A stretch of 64,000 bases of DNA from Chitinophaga sp. YR573 (GTDB lineage: Bacteria > Bacteroidota > Bacteroidia > Chitinophagales > Chitinophagaceae): contig NZ_FOJF01000001.1 in assembly GCF_900110995.1 (NCBI RefSeq), positions 4,376,803 through 4,440,802 on the forward strand. Reading direction: 5' to 3'. Below, in pieces: positions 18,044-27,709 of the stretch. A program made the position numbers and the translations under genes. The notes under the pieces are model-generated. The model had not been told where the DNA came from. It worked only from the letters and a program-made list of their open reading frames with translations, and did no database searches. The stretch's first letter is position 1. Every line of letters begins with the position of its first letter.

Positions 18044-19972
18044 TTACATCTTCTCCGGAACATCAATCCCCAACAACTTCATACTCCGCTCAATCGTCCT
18101 CGCAGTCAACATCGCCAATTGCGTACGTAACTTCTGTTTCTCACGAGACTCCGCTTCACGTATAGAATAAGTATACTTTCCTTCAACTTTCTCCGCATAA
18201 AAAGAGTTAAACTGCTGTGCTAACTGAAACGCATAACTCGCAATCACCGAAGGACTCATTTCTTTCTCCGCATCTTCCAGCACAGTATCAAACTGCTCGG
18301 TTAAAACAATCAGTGCTTTCTCTAATGGCAGCAGGCTGCCCTTATGACAGAACCCTTCCAGCTTATCCGTATTCAGTTCCACATCACGTAAAATCGATTT
18401 GATACGTGCATGCGCATACTGTACAAACGTACTGGTAAATCCATGCAGATCTATAGACTCTTTTGGGTCAAATACCATCTTCTTTTTAGGATCTACCCTT
18501 AATAAGAAAAACTTCATTGCCCCTATACCAATCATTTCGTACAGTCCTTTCAGTTCATCCTCACTAAAGTCTTTGGCTTTCCCGGCAGCCAATGTCTGCT
18601 GCTCGGAAGCAGAGATCATTTCATCTATCAGGTCATCCGCATCAACAACAGTCCCTTCACGGCTCTTCATTCGTCCATGCGGTAATTCCACCATACCATA
18701 AGACAGGTGGAAGATACCATCAGCACTAGGCTCCTGCAGTTTCTTCATGATCAGCTGCAACACTTTAAAGTGATGATTCTGCTCATCCGCTACCACATAA
18801 ATACTCTGATCCATTTTATAGTCATCGTATTTAAGACGGGCAGTACCCAGGTCCTGGGTCATATATACAGAAGTACCATCGCCCCGAAGCAGTAATTTCT
18901 CGTCCAGCCCTTCAGCTGTCAGATCAATCCACACGGAATTATCTTCTTTCTTAAATAATACGCCTTTACGTAATCCTTCTTCTACCAGGTCTTTCCCAAG
19001 CAGGTATGTATTACTCTCATAATACATCTTGTCGAAGTTGATACCCAGGCGAGTATAGGTTTGTTCAAAACCCTCATACACCCAGCTGTTCATCGTACTC
19101 CACAAAGCCCTTACTTCCGGATTGCCGGCTTCCCACTGCTGCAACATGATCTTCGCCTGTTGCATGATCTCAGTACTCTTACGTGCTACCTCTTTGATAT
19201 CATCCAGCAGTTTGGCGCTCTTCTCCTTATCTTGTTGAACCTCTGGTTTATGAAAAGCATTCACCAGTTTCTCTACCTTCAGCAAATCAACGCCTTCAAT
19301 ATCCTTGAAGTCATTTTTAAGAATGCGGGCTACGATAGGTTCCGCCTGTTCTTTCAGGATGCCTTCAAATTTTACGTAATAATCACCTACCAGGTGATCT
19401 CCTTTAATACCACTTGATTTCGGCGTATCTCCATGAGCAAACAACTGCCAGGCCAGCATGGACTTACAGATATGAATACCCCTGTCATTCACCAGGTTCG
19501 CTTTGATTACCTCATAACCATTGGCTTTGAGGATTTCTGCAATAGCATAACCCAGGAAATTATTACGCAGGTGACCCAGGTGTAATGGTTTATTAGTATT
19601 GGGAGAGGAGTACTCTACCATTATCTTTTTACCATTAGCTGGTTTCTTACCAATATTGCGGTTATTAAAATGCTGTTGTAAGTATTGAGCCCAGTATTGT
19701 TCACGGATTTCCAGGTTAAGAAAACCTTTGATCACATTGAATCCCGCTACCAGGTCGGGGTAATGAGTTGTAAGATAAGTACCCAGCTGTTCCCCGGTTT
19801 CTTCGGGTTTCAGTTTGCTGAATTTGGTGAAAGGAAATACCAGGATGGTATATTCACCTGCAAATTCGGGTTTTGTGGTATTGATCGCAATGTCCTTTGC
19901 CGGGATTGCCTGTTCGTAAAGAGCCTTGATGGCTGCGGCTGCAGCCGTTCTGATGTTTTGTACAACACTCAT
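18044..19972 (-). CDS. argS: Arginyl-tRNA synthetase
   Basis: Class I aminoacyl-tRNA synthetase that charges tRNA-Arg. It has an N-terminal Arg-tRNA synthetase N domain (residues 1-110), the HIGH-like motif NKPLHLGHLRNN, the KMSK-like segment GRMKSREGTVVDADDL, and a C-terminal DALR anticodon-binding domain (FVQYAHARIKSILR, RTIERSMKLLGIDVPEKM). Length 642 is normal for Bacteroidota. Confidence 0.97.
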   Translation of the reverse strand: MSVVQNIRTAAAAAIKALYEQAIPAKDIAINTTKPEFAGEYTILVFPFTKFSKLKPEETGEQLGTYLTTHYPDLVAGFNVIKGFLNLEIREQYWAQYLQQHFNNRNIGKKPANGKKIMVEYSSPNTNKPLHLGHLRNNFLGYAIAEILKANGYEVIKANLVNDRGIHICKSMLAWQLFAHGDTPKSSGIKGDHLVGDYYVKFEGILKEQAEPIVARILKNDFKDIEGVDLLKVEKLVNAFHKPEVQQDKEKSAKLLDDIKEVARKSTEIMQQAKIMLQQWEAGNPEVRALWSTMNSWVYEGFEQTYTRLGINFDKMYYESNTYLLGKDLVEEGLRKGVLFKKEDNSVWIDLTAEGLDEKLLLRGDGTSVYMTQDLGTARLKYDDYKMDQSIYVVADEQNHHFKVLQLIMKKLQEPSADGIFHLSYGMVELPHGRMKSREGTVVDADDLIDEMISASEQQTLAAGKAKDFSEDELKGLYEMIGIGAMKFFLLRVDPKKKMVFDPKESIDLHGFTSTFVQYAHARIKSILRDVELNTDKLEGFCHKGSLLPLEKALIVLTEQFDTVLEDAEKEMSPSVIASYAFQLAQQFNSFYAEKVEGKYTYSIREAESREKQKLRTQLAMLTARTIERSMKLLGIDVPEKM

Positions 19973-20014
19973 GCTGAATAACTGTTAATGCGAAAAGTAA
20001 CAGCAAAGGTATAC

Positions 20015-20079
20015 AAAAAGGCCGACTAAAAAGCCAGACTGTCACTCAAAACGTTGATGACACTGCTTTTTAGTCAGCC
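20015..20079 (-). terminator. Terminator of the beta-barrel gene
   Basis: Long imperfect hairpin with an 11-bp core GACTAAAAAGC (20024-20034) pairing with 20065-20075, extended by GGC/GCC. Read on the minus strand it is followed by a T-run (complement of 20015-20019). Confidence 0.65.
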
Positions 20080-20086
20080 AATTAAA

Positions 20087-20704
20087 TTATTTATGCTTCT
20101 TTTTAGAAGACTTATGGAAACCCTGATTGAATGTATAGAACACACCTATCTGTGCAACAGAGTTCTTAGCGTTAGTACCATTAAAGGTGCCGCTATTATC
20201 TTTATAAGTATTAGTCAGGCCAAACATATACCGGGCACCGATACCTAACCCAATAGGGAACTGGTAGCCTACACCAAAACCAAGACCAAAATCCGCAGAG
20301 CTGGTCTGATCTTTTACATCTACTGTTACCTTAGCCATTTTTGTTTTTGAAGCTACAAGAAGACCCAACTGGCCACCTGCTTCCAGATAAAACTCGGGAA
20401 CAATACGGTACTGCATCATCACTGGCAGAGTAATATAGTTTACTTTATCAGTGACTGTAACGTTATTTACATCATACTTATCACCTTGTCCTGAATACAG
20501 TAATTCAGGCTGGATAGATAAACTTTCATTAAACGCAATGTTTACCAAACCTCCGATATATACAGAAGGGCGAACTTTGGTATCATCAACGCTGGTCAGT
20601 TTCGCGATATTCAAACCGCCTTTTACGCCAAAAGTTACATCTTGTGCTTTAGCAGTAAATAATGCGCCGGAGGCAATAACTACAGTAAGTAAGATTTTCT
20701 TCAT
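20087..20704 (-). CDS. PorT-like outer-membrane beta-barrel protein
   Basis: Bacteroidota outer-membrane protein of the Omp_b-brl_2 (PorT-like) type. The ATG at 20704 gives a clean signal peptide ending AKAQ; a longer frame from 20752 only adds a non-signal extension. Barrel strands include VTFGVKGGLNIAKL, PSVYIGGLVNIAF, LSIQPELLYSGQG, YITLPVMMQYRI, FYLEAGGQLGLL and a C-terminal VAQIGVFYTFN. Role unknown. Confidence 0.85.
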   Translation of the reverse strand: MKKILLTVVIASGALFTAKAQDVTFGVKGGLNIAKLTSVDDTKVRPSVYIGGLVNIAFNESLSIQPELLYSGQGDKYDVNNVTVTDKVNYITLPVMMQYRIVPEFYLEAGGQLGLLVASKTKMAKVTVDVKDQTSSADFGLGFGVGYQFPIGLGIGARYMFGLTNTYKDNSGTFNGTNAKNSVAQIGVFYTFNQGFHKSSKKKHK

Positions 20705-20778
20705 GATAGGGTATAATTTTTTCCCAGTATTATCAAATTTCATACCAGGCATTATTTAATTTTATCATGTGAGGGCAA

Positions 20779-22119
20779 TCAATATAACGTAAACTCTACC
20801 CGTCTGTTCTTTTGTCTGCCGGCATCTGTTTTATTATCGGCTATAGGCTGATCAGCACCATAACCTACGGCCTCTATCCTGGACGGATTGGCACCCTGTG
20901 TTACCAGGTACTGCTTCACAGATTCTGCCCTGTTTTTAGATACGATCATATTCCTTTCAGCGCTGCCTACATTATCTGTATGACCGCCTAATTTCAAACT
21001 GAAGCCCTTAGTAATGAGTAATTTAGCAACCCCGTTCAGGGAAGGGAAAGAGGTTGGTTTGATAGCCGCCTTACCAAATTCAAATTCAAGGTTTTCTATC
21101 GCCTCATGTACCAGCCTTCTGTCGTCTTCTGTAATATTATTAGTGATTTTGGTAATCAACTGCCTGGGCGTAGTATCCTTCGGCAAATCACACCCGGAAC
21201 CATCTACTTTCTCACCTGCCGCTGTATTCGGGCATCTATCAAAGTAATCGGAGACCCCATCCCCGTCAGTATCTCTCAGCAGTTTGTCTACATCAGCACT
21301 TAACCTCACATTGTTGGCATTCACTGTCTCCAGCTCCTGCTTCAACCTGGCCTTTTGTTCTACCATGTCGTCATACATTACCTTAGCAGGGTTCTGCCAG
21401 GCCAGCTGGAATTTGTTACTGCTACCCAGGCTGATTTCCAGTCCGGCATACCCATAGGAATATTTATCGTTGTTGGTGCCATAGTTATAACCATCCAGCT
21501 GATCCCCATCCACATAATACATAGTATAACCAAGATCAATATTTACTACCGGCGATAACTTAAACTTGAGGCCCGCACCTACCGGGATAAAAAACTCCTT
21601 TAGATTATTAGCGCCGGGCTTATAGTCAGTAGTAACCCCGCTTTTATTGGTAATCCTGGGAGAATAACCGGTTATACCACCGCCGGCAGATAAATAAGCC
21701 TGCACAAAATTGTGACGGTACAGCCAGTTAATGGTAGCTACATTCACTACCGCACTCAGGCTTGCAGCATACTTTAACCTGGTATCAAAGGAATTAATCT
21801 CCCGGTCCGGAACACTCCCGTTCCCCAGTTTACGGTCATTATTGCCTGTCAGCTTGCCACTTACATAGTCAGCACGAAAGCCTAATGCATGTAATAACTG
21901 CCACTTTATGTAAGCGCCATAACCGGCAGAAGCCTTCCATTTCGTAAAATCATTATTACCGCCCGTGACCGCCACAGGTGCCAGCATACCGCCATTAATA
22001 CCTACCGACCATCTCCGGTAACCAGGGCCATCCGTGAAAATGCCTGTTTGGGCCTTACTTAACAGGGGTATGAAAAGGATAAGCACAATGGCAACGTGGA
22101 AAATTGAATGCTTTCTCAT
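20779..22119 (-). CDS. OmpA-family outer-membrane protein
   Basis: Signal peptide (to SKAQ), an N-terminal beta-barrel-like region (about residues 30-260), a short coiled region, a calcium-binding thrombospondin type 3 motif (DTDGDGVSDYFDRCPNTAAG) and a C-terminal OmpA peptidoglycan-binding domain (LKLGGHTDNVGSAERNM, RAESVKQYLVTQG, RRVEFTLY). It links outer membrane and peptidoglycan. Length 446. Divergent from dnaK. Confidence 0.92.
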   Translation of the reverse strand: MRKHSIFHVAIVLILFIPLLSKAQTGIFTDGPGYRRWSVGINGGMLAPVAVTGGNNDFTKWKASAGYGAYIKWQLLHALGFRADYVSGKLTGNNDRKLGNGSVPDREINSFDTRLKYAASLSAVVNVATINWLYRHNFVQAYLSAGGGITGYSPRITNKSGVTTDYKPGANNLKEFFIPVGAGLKFKLSPVVNIDLGYTMYYVDGDQLDGYNYGTNNDKYSYGYAGLEISLGSSNKFQLAWQNPAKVMYDDMVEQKARLKQELETVNANNVRLSADVDKLLRDTDGDGVSDYFDRCPNTAAGEKVDGSGCDLPKDTTPRQLITKITNNITEDDRRLVHEAIENLEFEFGKAAIKPTSFPSLNGVAKLLITKGFSLKLGGHTDNVGSAERNMIVSKNRAESVKQYLVTQGANPSRIEAVGYGADQPIADNKTDAGRQKNRRVEFTLY

Positions 22120-22298
22120 TATAAATCAGGGGTTAGTGTATATTACTAGTGTATGTATAACCCTGGTAACCGGCCATTTGTTCGAACTGTCAGATGTAAC
22201 TGACATATTTGCATAACAACCCCCGTTGGCATAATCATTGACATTTGGTCACAGGAAGACAAATCTATCTACAACTACAATCGAGAATATTAATCATT

Positions 22299-24203
22299 AT
22301 GGGAAAAATAATAGGCATTGACTTAGGAACTACCAACTCATGCGTATCCGTTATGGAGGGCAATGAACCAGTAGTAATTGCAAATGACGAAGGCCGTAGA
22401 ACTACGCCTTCCGTAGTGGCGTTCTTAAAGAACGGGGAAAGAAAAGTAGGTGATCCTGCTAAAAGACAAGCGATCACTAACCCGGTGAACACCATTCAGT
22501 CCGTGAAACGTTTCATGGGTCGTCACTTTGACGAAGTTGCCGGTGAAATAAGCCACGTGAGCTATAAAGTAGTTCGTGGTGATAACAATACTACACGTAT
22601 TGATATCGATGGCAGGTTCTATACACCGCAGGAAATTTCTGCGATGATCCTGCAGAAAATGAAAAAAACAGCTGAAGATTACCTGGGCCAGGAAGTTACC
22701 GAAGCAGTTATCACTGTTCCGGCTTACTTCAATGATGCTCAGCGTCAGGCTACTAAAGAAGCGGGTGAAATCGCAGGTCTTACAGTACGTCGTATAATCA
22801 ATGAGCCAACTGCAGCTGCACTGGCTTATGGACTGGATAAAAAACATCATGACAGCAAAATAGCTGTATTCGACTTAGGTGGTGGTACATTCGATATCTC
22901 CATCCTGGACCTCGGAGAAGGCGTATTTGAAGTAAAATCTACCAACGGTGATACTCACTTAGGTGGTGATGACTTCGATAAAGTGATCATGGACTGGTTA
23001 GCAGATGAGTTTAAGAAAGATGAAGCGGTAGACCTGCACAAAGACCCAATGTCATGGCAGCGTTTAAAAGAAGCATCTGAAAAAGCAAAAGTTGAACTGT
23101 CTTCTTCTCAGGAAACAGAAATCAACCTGCCTTACATCACTGCTGTTGACGGCGTTCCTAAACACCTGGTAAAGAAATTAACCCGTGCTAAATTCGAACA
23201 ACTGAGCGATGCACTGGTTGAAAGAACACTGGGACCTTGCAGACAAGCGCTGAAAGATGCTGGTTATAATACATCTGAAATCGATGAAGTAATATTGGTA
23301 GGTGGTTCTACCCGTATTCCTAAGATCCAGGAAGTTGTTGAAAAGTTCTTTGGCAAAAAAGCCAACAGAAGCGTAAATCCTGATGAAGTAGTTGCCGTAG
23401 GTGCTGCTATTCAGGGTGGTGTACTGACAGGTGAAGTGAAAGACGTACTGTTACTGGACGTTACTCCATTGTCTCTCGGTATCGAAACAATGGGTGGAGT
23501 ATTCTCTAAACTGATCGAGTCTAACACAACTATTCCAAGCAAGAAGTCTGAAACATACTCTACTGCTGCTGATAACCAGCCTAGCGTTGAAATTCACGTA
23601 CTGCAGGGCGAACGTCCTTTGGCTTCTCAGAACCGTACACTCGGTCGCTTCATTCTGAATGATATCCCACCAGCACAACGTGGTGTACCGCAGATCGAAG
23701 TAACCTTCGATATCGATGCCAATGGTATCCTGCACGTAACTGCAAAGGACAAAGGCACCGGAAAAACTCAGAACATCCGTATCGAAGCAGGTAGCGGTCT
23801 TAGCAAGGAAGAAATCGAAAAGATGAAAGCCGAAGCTAAAGCAAACGAATCTGCAGATAAAGCACAACGTGATCAGATCGAAAAAATGAACCAGGCAGAC
23901 AGCCTTATCTTCCAGACTGAAAAACAGTTAAAGGAATATGGCGATAAGATCCCTGCTGATAAAAAAGCACCGATTGAAGCTGCACTGGAAAAGTTGAGAA
24001 CTGCTCATAAAACACAGGATATTGCACAGGTAGATGCTGCTACAACAGAGTTGAACACAGCATGGACCGCTGCTTCTGAAGAGCTGTACAAAGCTACTCA
24101 GGACGGTCAGGCAAACGGTGGCGGTGGCCAGCAGGAACAACCACAGGGTAATACCGGTGGAAGTGAAGGTGTAACCGATGCAGAGTTTGAAGAAGTGAAA
24201 TAG
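22299..24203 (+). CDS. dnaK: Chaperone DnaK (Hsp70)
   Basis: ATP-driven chaperone. The nucleotide-binding domain has [44 protein letters not shown] and VGGSTRIP. The substrate-binding domain begins after [14 protein letters not shown] and the protein ends in a Gly/Gln-rich tail and EEVK. The start at 22299 (MGKIIGID) is chosen over a 22245 frame that adds 18 unrelated residues. Length 634. No grpE or dnaJ lies adjacent and no CIRCE operator was seen. A 6-bp inverted repeat (TGTCAG ... CTGACA, 22188-22205) lies in the promoter region. Confidence 0.98.
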   Translation: MGKIIGIDLGTTNSCVSVMEGNEPVVIANDEGRRTTPSVVAFLKNGERKVGDPAKRQAITNPVNTIQSVKRFMGRHFDEVAGEISHVSYKVVRGDNNTTRIDIDGRFYTPQEISAMILQKMKKTAEDYLGQEVTEAVITVPAYFNDAQRQATKEAGEIAGLTVRRIINEPTAAALAYGLDKKHHDSKIAVFDLGGGTFDISILDLGEGVFEVKSTNGDTHLGGDDFDKVIMDWLADEFKKDEAVDLHKDPMSWQRLKEASEKAKVELSSSQETEINLPYITAVDGVPKHLVKKLTRAKFEQLSDALVERTLGPCRQALKDAGYNTSEIDEVILVGGSTRIPKIQEVVEKFFGKKANRSVNPDEVVAVGAAIQGGVLTGEVKDVLLLDVTPLSLGIETMGGVFSKLIESNTTIPSKKSETYSTAADNQPSVEIHVLQGERPLASQNRTLGRFILNDIPPAQRGVPQIEVTFDIDANGILHVTAKDKGTGKTQNIRIEAGSGLSKEEIEKMKAEAKANESADKAQRDQIEKMNQADSLIFQTEKQLKEYGDKIPADKKAPIEAALEKLRTAHKTQDIAQVDAATTELNTAWTAASEELYKATQDGQANGGGGQQEQPQGNTGGSEGVTDAEFEEVK

Positions 24204-24221
24204 CATACACTAAAGTATAAA

Positions 24222-24257
24222 GCAAAATGCCGCGAATGACCTTCGCGGCATTTTTGC
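24222..24257 (+). terminator. Intrinsic terminator of dnaK
   Basis: GCAAAATGCCGCGAA (24222-24236), short loop, TTCGCGGCATTTTTGC: 15-bp stem with a T-run inside the descending arm, 19 bp after the dnaK stop. Confidence 0.85.
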
Positions 24258-24293
24258 GTTATACAATCCCGCTTTTCTTCTTATTTTGTAATT

Positions 24294-25307
24294 ATGCAAC
24301 TGACATTACATCCATTTGAATTAAAGTTTAAACATACTTTTACCATCTCCCGTAAATCCAAAGATGTACAACCCTTACTCGTTGTAGCACTGGAACAGAA
24401 TGGCCTCACCGGATTAGGTGAAACTGCAGATAACTCCTATTACAACATGACCGTGCCGCGCCTGATGCAAGATATCAACGCTCACCGCTCATTCATCGAA
24501 AGCCTCCCATTAACAACCCCGGAAGAATTCTGGGAATTACTATACCCGCTTTTCAAAGACAACCTGTTCGCACTATGTGCTTTAGACCTTGCTGCCCATG
24601 ATCTCTACGCAAAGTCACTGAACAAAAAATTATACGAAGTATGGGGTCTGGATATCTCTGATAATCCATTAACAGATTATACCATCGGGATAGATACCAT
24701 AGAGAACATGGTCAGTAAACTAAAAGAATTCCCATGGCCCATTTATAAAATCAAACTCGGTACAAAAGACGATATTGCCATTATAAAGGAACTGCGCCGG
24801 CATACAGATGCTATATTCCGTGTAGATGCCAACTGTGCCTGGGGCGTAGATGAAACACTGCGTAATGCAACAGCTTTTGTATCACTGGGAGTGGAGTTCA
24901 TCGAACAGCCAATGCCTGCTGCCGACCTGGATGGTATGAAAAAAGTATTCGAACAGTCAGCCCTTCCACTGATCGCAGATGAAAGCTGTATTATAGAATC
25001 GGACGTTGCACAGTGTAAAGGCTACTTCCACGGTATCAACATAAAACTTACCAAATGCGGTGGTATCACTCCTGCCCGCAGGATGATCACCCACGCGAAA
25101 CGATTGGGTATGCAGGTAATGACCGGCAGCATGAATGAAAGTACTGTAGGTACTTCTGCTGTTGCACACCTGCTTCCTTATCTGGATTATGTAGATATGG
25201 ACGGCCCTTTATTATTAGCAGAAGATACAGCAGATGGTATAAAGATTATTGATGGAAAGATCATCTATGCAGACAGGCCCGGTACCGGAGCAATACTGAT
25301 AAAATAA
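24294..25307 (+). CDS. Dipeptide (L-Ala-D/L-Glu) epimerase, enolase superfamily
   Basis: Enolase-superfamily epimerase of the muconate-lactonizing subgroup, probably acting on murein-derived Ala-Glu dipeptides. Catalytic lysines are Lys152 and Lys154 (YKIKLG) and the second-side lysine is in IKLTKCGG (Lys254). Metal ligands are Asp178 (VDAN), Glu204 (EQPM) and Asp229 (ADES). Length 337 fits. Exact dipeptide specificity is inferred. Confidence 0.85.
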   Translation: MQLTLHPFELKFKHTFTISRKSKDVQPLLVVALEQNGLTGLGETADNSYYNMTVPRLMQDINAHRSFIESLPLTTPEEFWELLYPLFKDNLFALCALDLAAHDLYAKSLNKKLYEVWGLDISDNPLTDYTIGIDTIENMVSKLKEFPWPIYKIKLGTKDDIAIIKELRRHTDAIFRVDANCAWGVDETLRNATAFVSLGVEFIEQPMPAADLDGMKKVFEQSALPLIADESCIIESDVAQCKGYFHGINIKLTKCGGITPARRMITHAKRLGMQVMTGSMNESTVGTSAVAHLLPYLDYVDMDGPLLLAEDTADGIKIIDGKIIYADRPGTGAILIK

Positions 25308-25324
25308 ACCCATTATAACCCGTT

Positions 25325-26548
25325 ATGAGAAAACTCTCTTTGTTATTAACCTGCTGCCTGGCAGCACATGTACTGCATGCACAAACAATTGCCCGTTTCG
25401 TTGTTGAATCCGGGAAATACAGTCGTACAAACATCCCTGTAAGCTGTGACGTTACTTTCTCAGAAAGTGATATCCTGCAACTACAGGAAGTAAAAGGGAC
25501 CCGGCATATTCCAGTAGCTTTTCAATCAGGCCCGCATCAGATCTCCTGGTTGTTGGATGGTATCAACAAACCTGGTTCCCAGAGAATATTCGAACTAATA
25601 AAGATCGATCCACAAAAACTGGCAGTGGTACAACAGGTAAGAATCCCGCCGGCCATGCTGGCGATAGACAGTTCCGGATCTCTGATACTACAAGAGCATA
25701 ACCACCACTTATTACAATACAACTACGCTGTTGTAAATCCACCTGCCGGTGTAGACACCGTCTATAGAAGAAGCGGCTTTATCCATCCTCTCTGGTCACC
25801 CAACGGACAAGTCCTCACCAACATACATCCACAGGGACACTGGCATCATGTCGGTATCTGGAATCCCTGGACACACACCGAATTCGAAGGTAAAGAAACC
25901 GACTTCTGGAACCTTCAAAAGAAAGAAGGCACCGTACGCTTCATCAGTTTCCTCAGCCAGACGCAGGGTGATATCTGGTGTGGCTTCAAAGCCCTGCAGG
26001 ATCATGTCACCAGAGAGAAAACCGCCCTACACGAAATCTGGGATATCCGCGCTTACAGCTGTGGCTCAGATACCACCCGTCGCATATGGGATTTCACCTC
26101 TACACTCTCCTGTGTTTCCAGTCCGATAGAGTTGTTGCAATACCGCTACGGCGGCGGCTTCGGATTTAGAGCTACTGCCGACTGGAACGCTACCAACAGC
26201 AAAGTCCTCACCTCTGAAGGAAAGACCCGCATCAACGCAGATAGTACCCGCGCCCGCTGGATAAAGATCACCGGCAACACAAAAGCGGGTATCCTGGTAT
26301 TATGTGCCCCGGATAACTACGATTTTCCGCAGCCTTTACGCGTATGGCCGGAGAATACTGAAAGAGGAGAGATCATGCTGAATTATAGTCCCACAAAGAT
26401 GAAACCATGGAACCTGGAATACGGGAAAGAATACAGACAGCGTTATCGTATCATGGTCTACGAAAACGATATCACCGCAGCAGAAGCAGAAAACGCATGG
26501 CAGGCATTTGCCCATCCACCGGTAGTAAAGGTTACTGCTGCCTTCTGA
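25325..26548 (+). CDS. PmoA/DUF6807 family secreted protein
   Basis: Signal peptide to LHAQ, then the PmoA-like pattern: FIHPLWSPNGQVLTN, HPQGHWHHVGIWNPWTHTEFEGKETDFWN, EIWDIRAY and LNYSPTKMKPWNLEYGKEYRQRYRIMVY. Members are widespread in Bacteroidota carbohydrate loci and have no settled biochemical role. It starts 17 bp after the epimerase and is probably cotranscribed. The 3' end overlaps a convergent small gene by 17 bp. Confidence 0.85.
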   Translation: MRKLSLLLTCCLAAHVLHAQTIARFVVESGKYSRTNIPVSCDVTFSESDILQLQEVKGTRHIPVAFQSGPHQISWLLDGINKPGSQRIFELIKIDPQKLAVVQQVRIPPAMLAIDSSGSLILQEHNHHLLQYNYAVVNPPAGVDTVYRRSGFIHPLWSPNGQVLTNIHPQGHWHHVGIWNPWTHTEFEGKETDFWNLQKKEGTVRFISFLSQTQGDIWCGFKALQDHVTREKTALHEIWDIRAYSCGSDTTRRIWDFTSTLSCVSSPIELLQYRYGGGFGFRATADWNATNSKVLTSEGKTRINADSTRARWIKITGNTKAGILVLCAPDNYDFPQPLRVWPENTERGEIMLNYSPTKMKPWNLEYGKEYRQRYRIMVYENDITAAEAENAWQAFAHPPVVKVTAAF

Positions 26549-26795
26549 TAGCTCTGATATGATAAATCGTATAATAAAGCCCTGCAATGGCCATTAGGAT
26601 AAATGCAGTAATAAGACCTGAAGGGCCAACAGCTCTGTAGATATAAAGCTCTATACGCGTAATACGTGGGCTAAATCCGTTATCTCCCTTCTCAAAGAAC
26701 TGGATATAACGGACAATGGCAAATCCGACGCCCATCATGATAACGCCAATACTCATTATTACGGAGAGCCAGGTAGATTTTTCTTTTTCAGGCAT
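26532..26795 (-). CDS. Small two-helix membrane protein
   Basis: Eighty-seven residues with two hydrophobic helices (about 10-29, WLSVIMSIGVIMMGVGFAIV; and about 55-77, GLITAFILMAIAGLYYTIYH) and a basic C-terminus. No family recognised. It overlaps the PmoA-like gene end by 17 bp, convergently. Confidence 0.6.
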   Translation of the reverse strand: MPEKEKSTWLSVIMSIGVIMMGVGFAIVRYIQFFEKGDNGFSPRITRIELYIYRAVGPSGLITAFILMAIAGLYYTIYHIRAIRRQQ

Positions 26796-26807
26796 GTATC
26801 AATATAC

Positions 26808-26838
26808 AAAAAAAAAGTCACCCCAAAACAGGGTGACT
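26808..26838 (-). terminator. Terminator of the peroxiredoxin-like gene
   Basis: AGTCACCC (26816-26823), 7-nt loop, GGGTGACT (26831-26838). On the minus strand a T-run (complement of 26808-26815) follows, 22 bp past the stop of the gene at 26860. Confidence 0.8.
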
Positions 26839-26859
26839 CAGTTATATGATCATGGTTAA

Positions 26860-27495
26860 TTAAATGGCAATTCTGTGTGCTTCTTCCTGACTGGCTTCAT
26901 ATACCGCAGAAAGCAGTTCTCTTGCAGGCAGCCCTTTTTCAAACCACGCATCCGTAGTAGCATAAGTAATTTTCAAAGAAGGCGTTATTACATATATAGC
27001 AGGAATAGCAACATCTTCTTCAATACCAGCTACCCTGTCCCAGATAGGATCGGTAGAAGAATAAATGCCCGCTTTCTTTGCAATATGATTATGCTGATCA
27101 AAGATCGTTGCAAATGGTAATTGCAGTTCCTGTGTAGTATAGTCAAAAGTGGCTTTGTCTTCAGCAGTAGCAACCAGAAGGCTACCACCCATTACACGGA
27201 TATCTGCATAGATATCTTTTAATGCTTCCAGACGACGCTGACCATATCCATTCCAATGTACAGAATGGAAAGCAATTACCAACGGACGTTCCAGCAACTG
27301 TGCAATTGGTAATGAACCATTTACAGTTTTTAAGATGTCCGCACGGGAAATAATGTTTTTCTTATGTATATGAAAAGAAGGAAGAGTATCTCCTGCAACT
27401 AAAGGTTTGATCGGTGTTTTTTCCTGGGGTGCTTTACGTACTATATCCAGTTCAAATTCAGGGAGAAGGTCCGCGTATCTGTTGTTATTCAACAT
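26860..27495 (-). CDS. Peroxiredoxin/thioredoxin-fold-like protein without cysteines
   Basis: The 211-residue sequence follows the AhpC/TSA-like plan: VAGDTLPSF, a strand-turn-helix PLVIAFHSVHWNGYGQRRLEAL, then LLVATAEDK, FATIFDQHNHIAKKAGIY, and AIYVITPSLKITYA. At the position of the usual WCPYC active site the sequence reads WNGYG (residues 81-85), and the whole protein has no cysteine, so peroxidase or disulfide chemistry by the normal route is impossible. It follows a 26-residue Cys-tail ORF on the same transcript. It may be a regulatory, binding or chaperone-like derivative of the fold. Confidence 0.7.
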   Translation of the reverse strand: MLNNNRYADLLPEFELDIVRKAPQEKTPIKPLVAGDTLPSFHIHKKNIISRADILKTVNGSLPIAQLLERPLVIAFHSVHWNGYGQRRLEALKDIYADIRVMGGSLLVATAEDKATFDYTTQELQLPFATIFDQHNHIAKKAGIYSSTDPIWDRVAGIEEDVAIPAIYVITPSLKITYATTDAWFEKGLPARELLSAVYEASQEEAHRIAI

Positions 27496-27556
27496 AAAAT
27501 TAGTTTAATAGGTTGGTGAAATGAGAATGGTTGTATTGATTTTTAAGAAACAGTTA

Positions 27557-27637
27557 TCAACAGCAACAACAGACGCCCTGGATGGCATATAAAGTAACAA
27601 TCTTATTATTCAGTGTTCGAGTTGTATGGTTAGGCAT
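27557..27637 (-). CDS. 26-residue leader-type peptide ending in four cysteines
   Basis: ATG at 27637 to TGA at 27557, read codon by codon. The peptide starts MPNHTTRTLNNK and ends AIQGVCCCC (TGT TGT TGC TGT) directly before the stop. An A/T-rich sequence (AAAAATAATTTAAAT) precedes the ATG, as at other starts here, and a TAnnTTTG promoter box lies 40 bp upstream. It ends 61 bp before the cysteine-free peroxiredoxin-like gene. Two readings are open: a cysteine-responsive translational attenuator, or a small Cys-rich secreted or modified peptide. Confidence 0.55.
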   Translation of the reverse strand: MPNHTTRTLNNKIVTLYAIQGVCCCC

Positions 27638-27676
27638 ATTTAAATTATTTTTGTTAGTTGCCTCTTATTAACACAT

Positions 27677-27709
27677 CAAAGATAGGGATAATTATTCAAC
27701 ACCCTACAA
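27677..27709 (-). promoter_or_regulatory. Predicted promoter of the Cys-tail peptide operon
   Basis: On the minus strand: CTTG (27710-27707), 22 nt, then TATCTTTG (27684-27677). The -7 matches TAnnTTTG exactly; the spacer is slightly long. Transcription would start near 27670, 30-odd bases before the small ORF. Confidence 0.5.

Noticed and set aside
22188-22205. Heat-shock operator before dnaK
   Set aside because: TGTCAG / CTGACA is a short inverted repeat and does not match CIRCE or another known heat-shock operator; kept only as a note in the dnaK entry.
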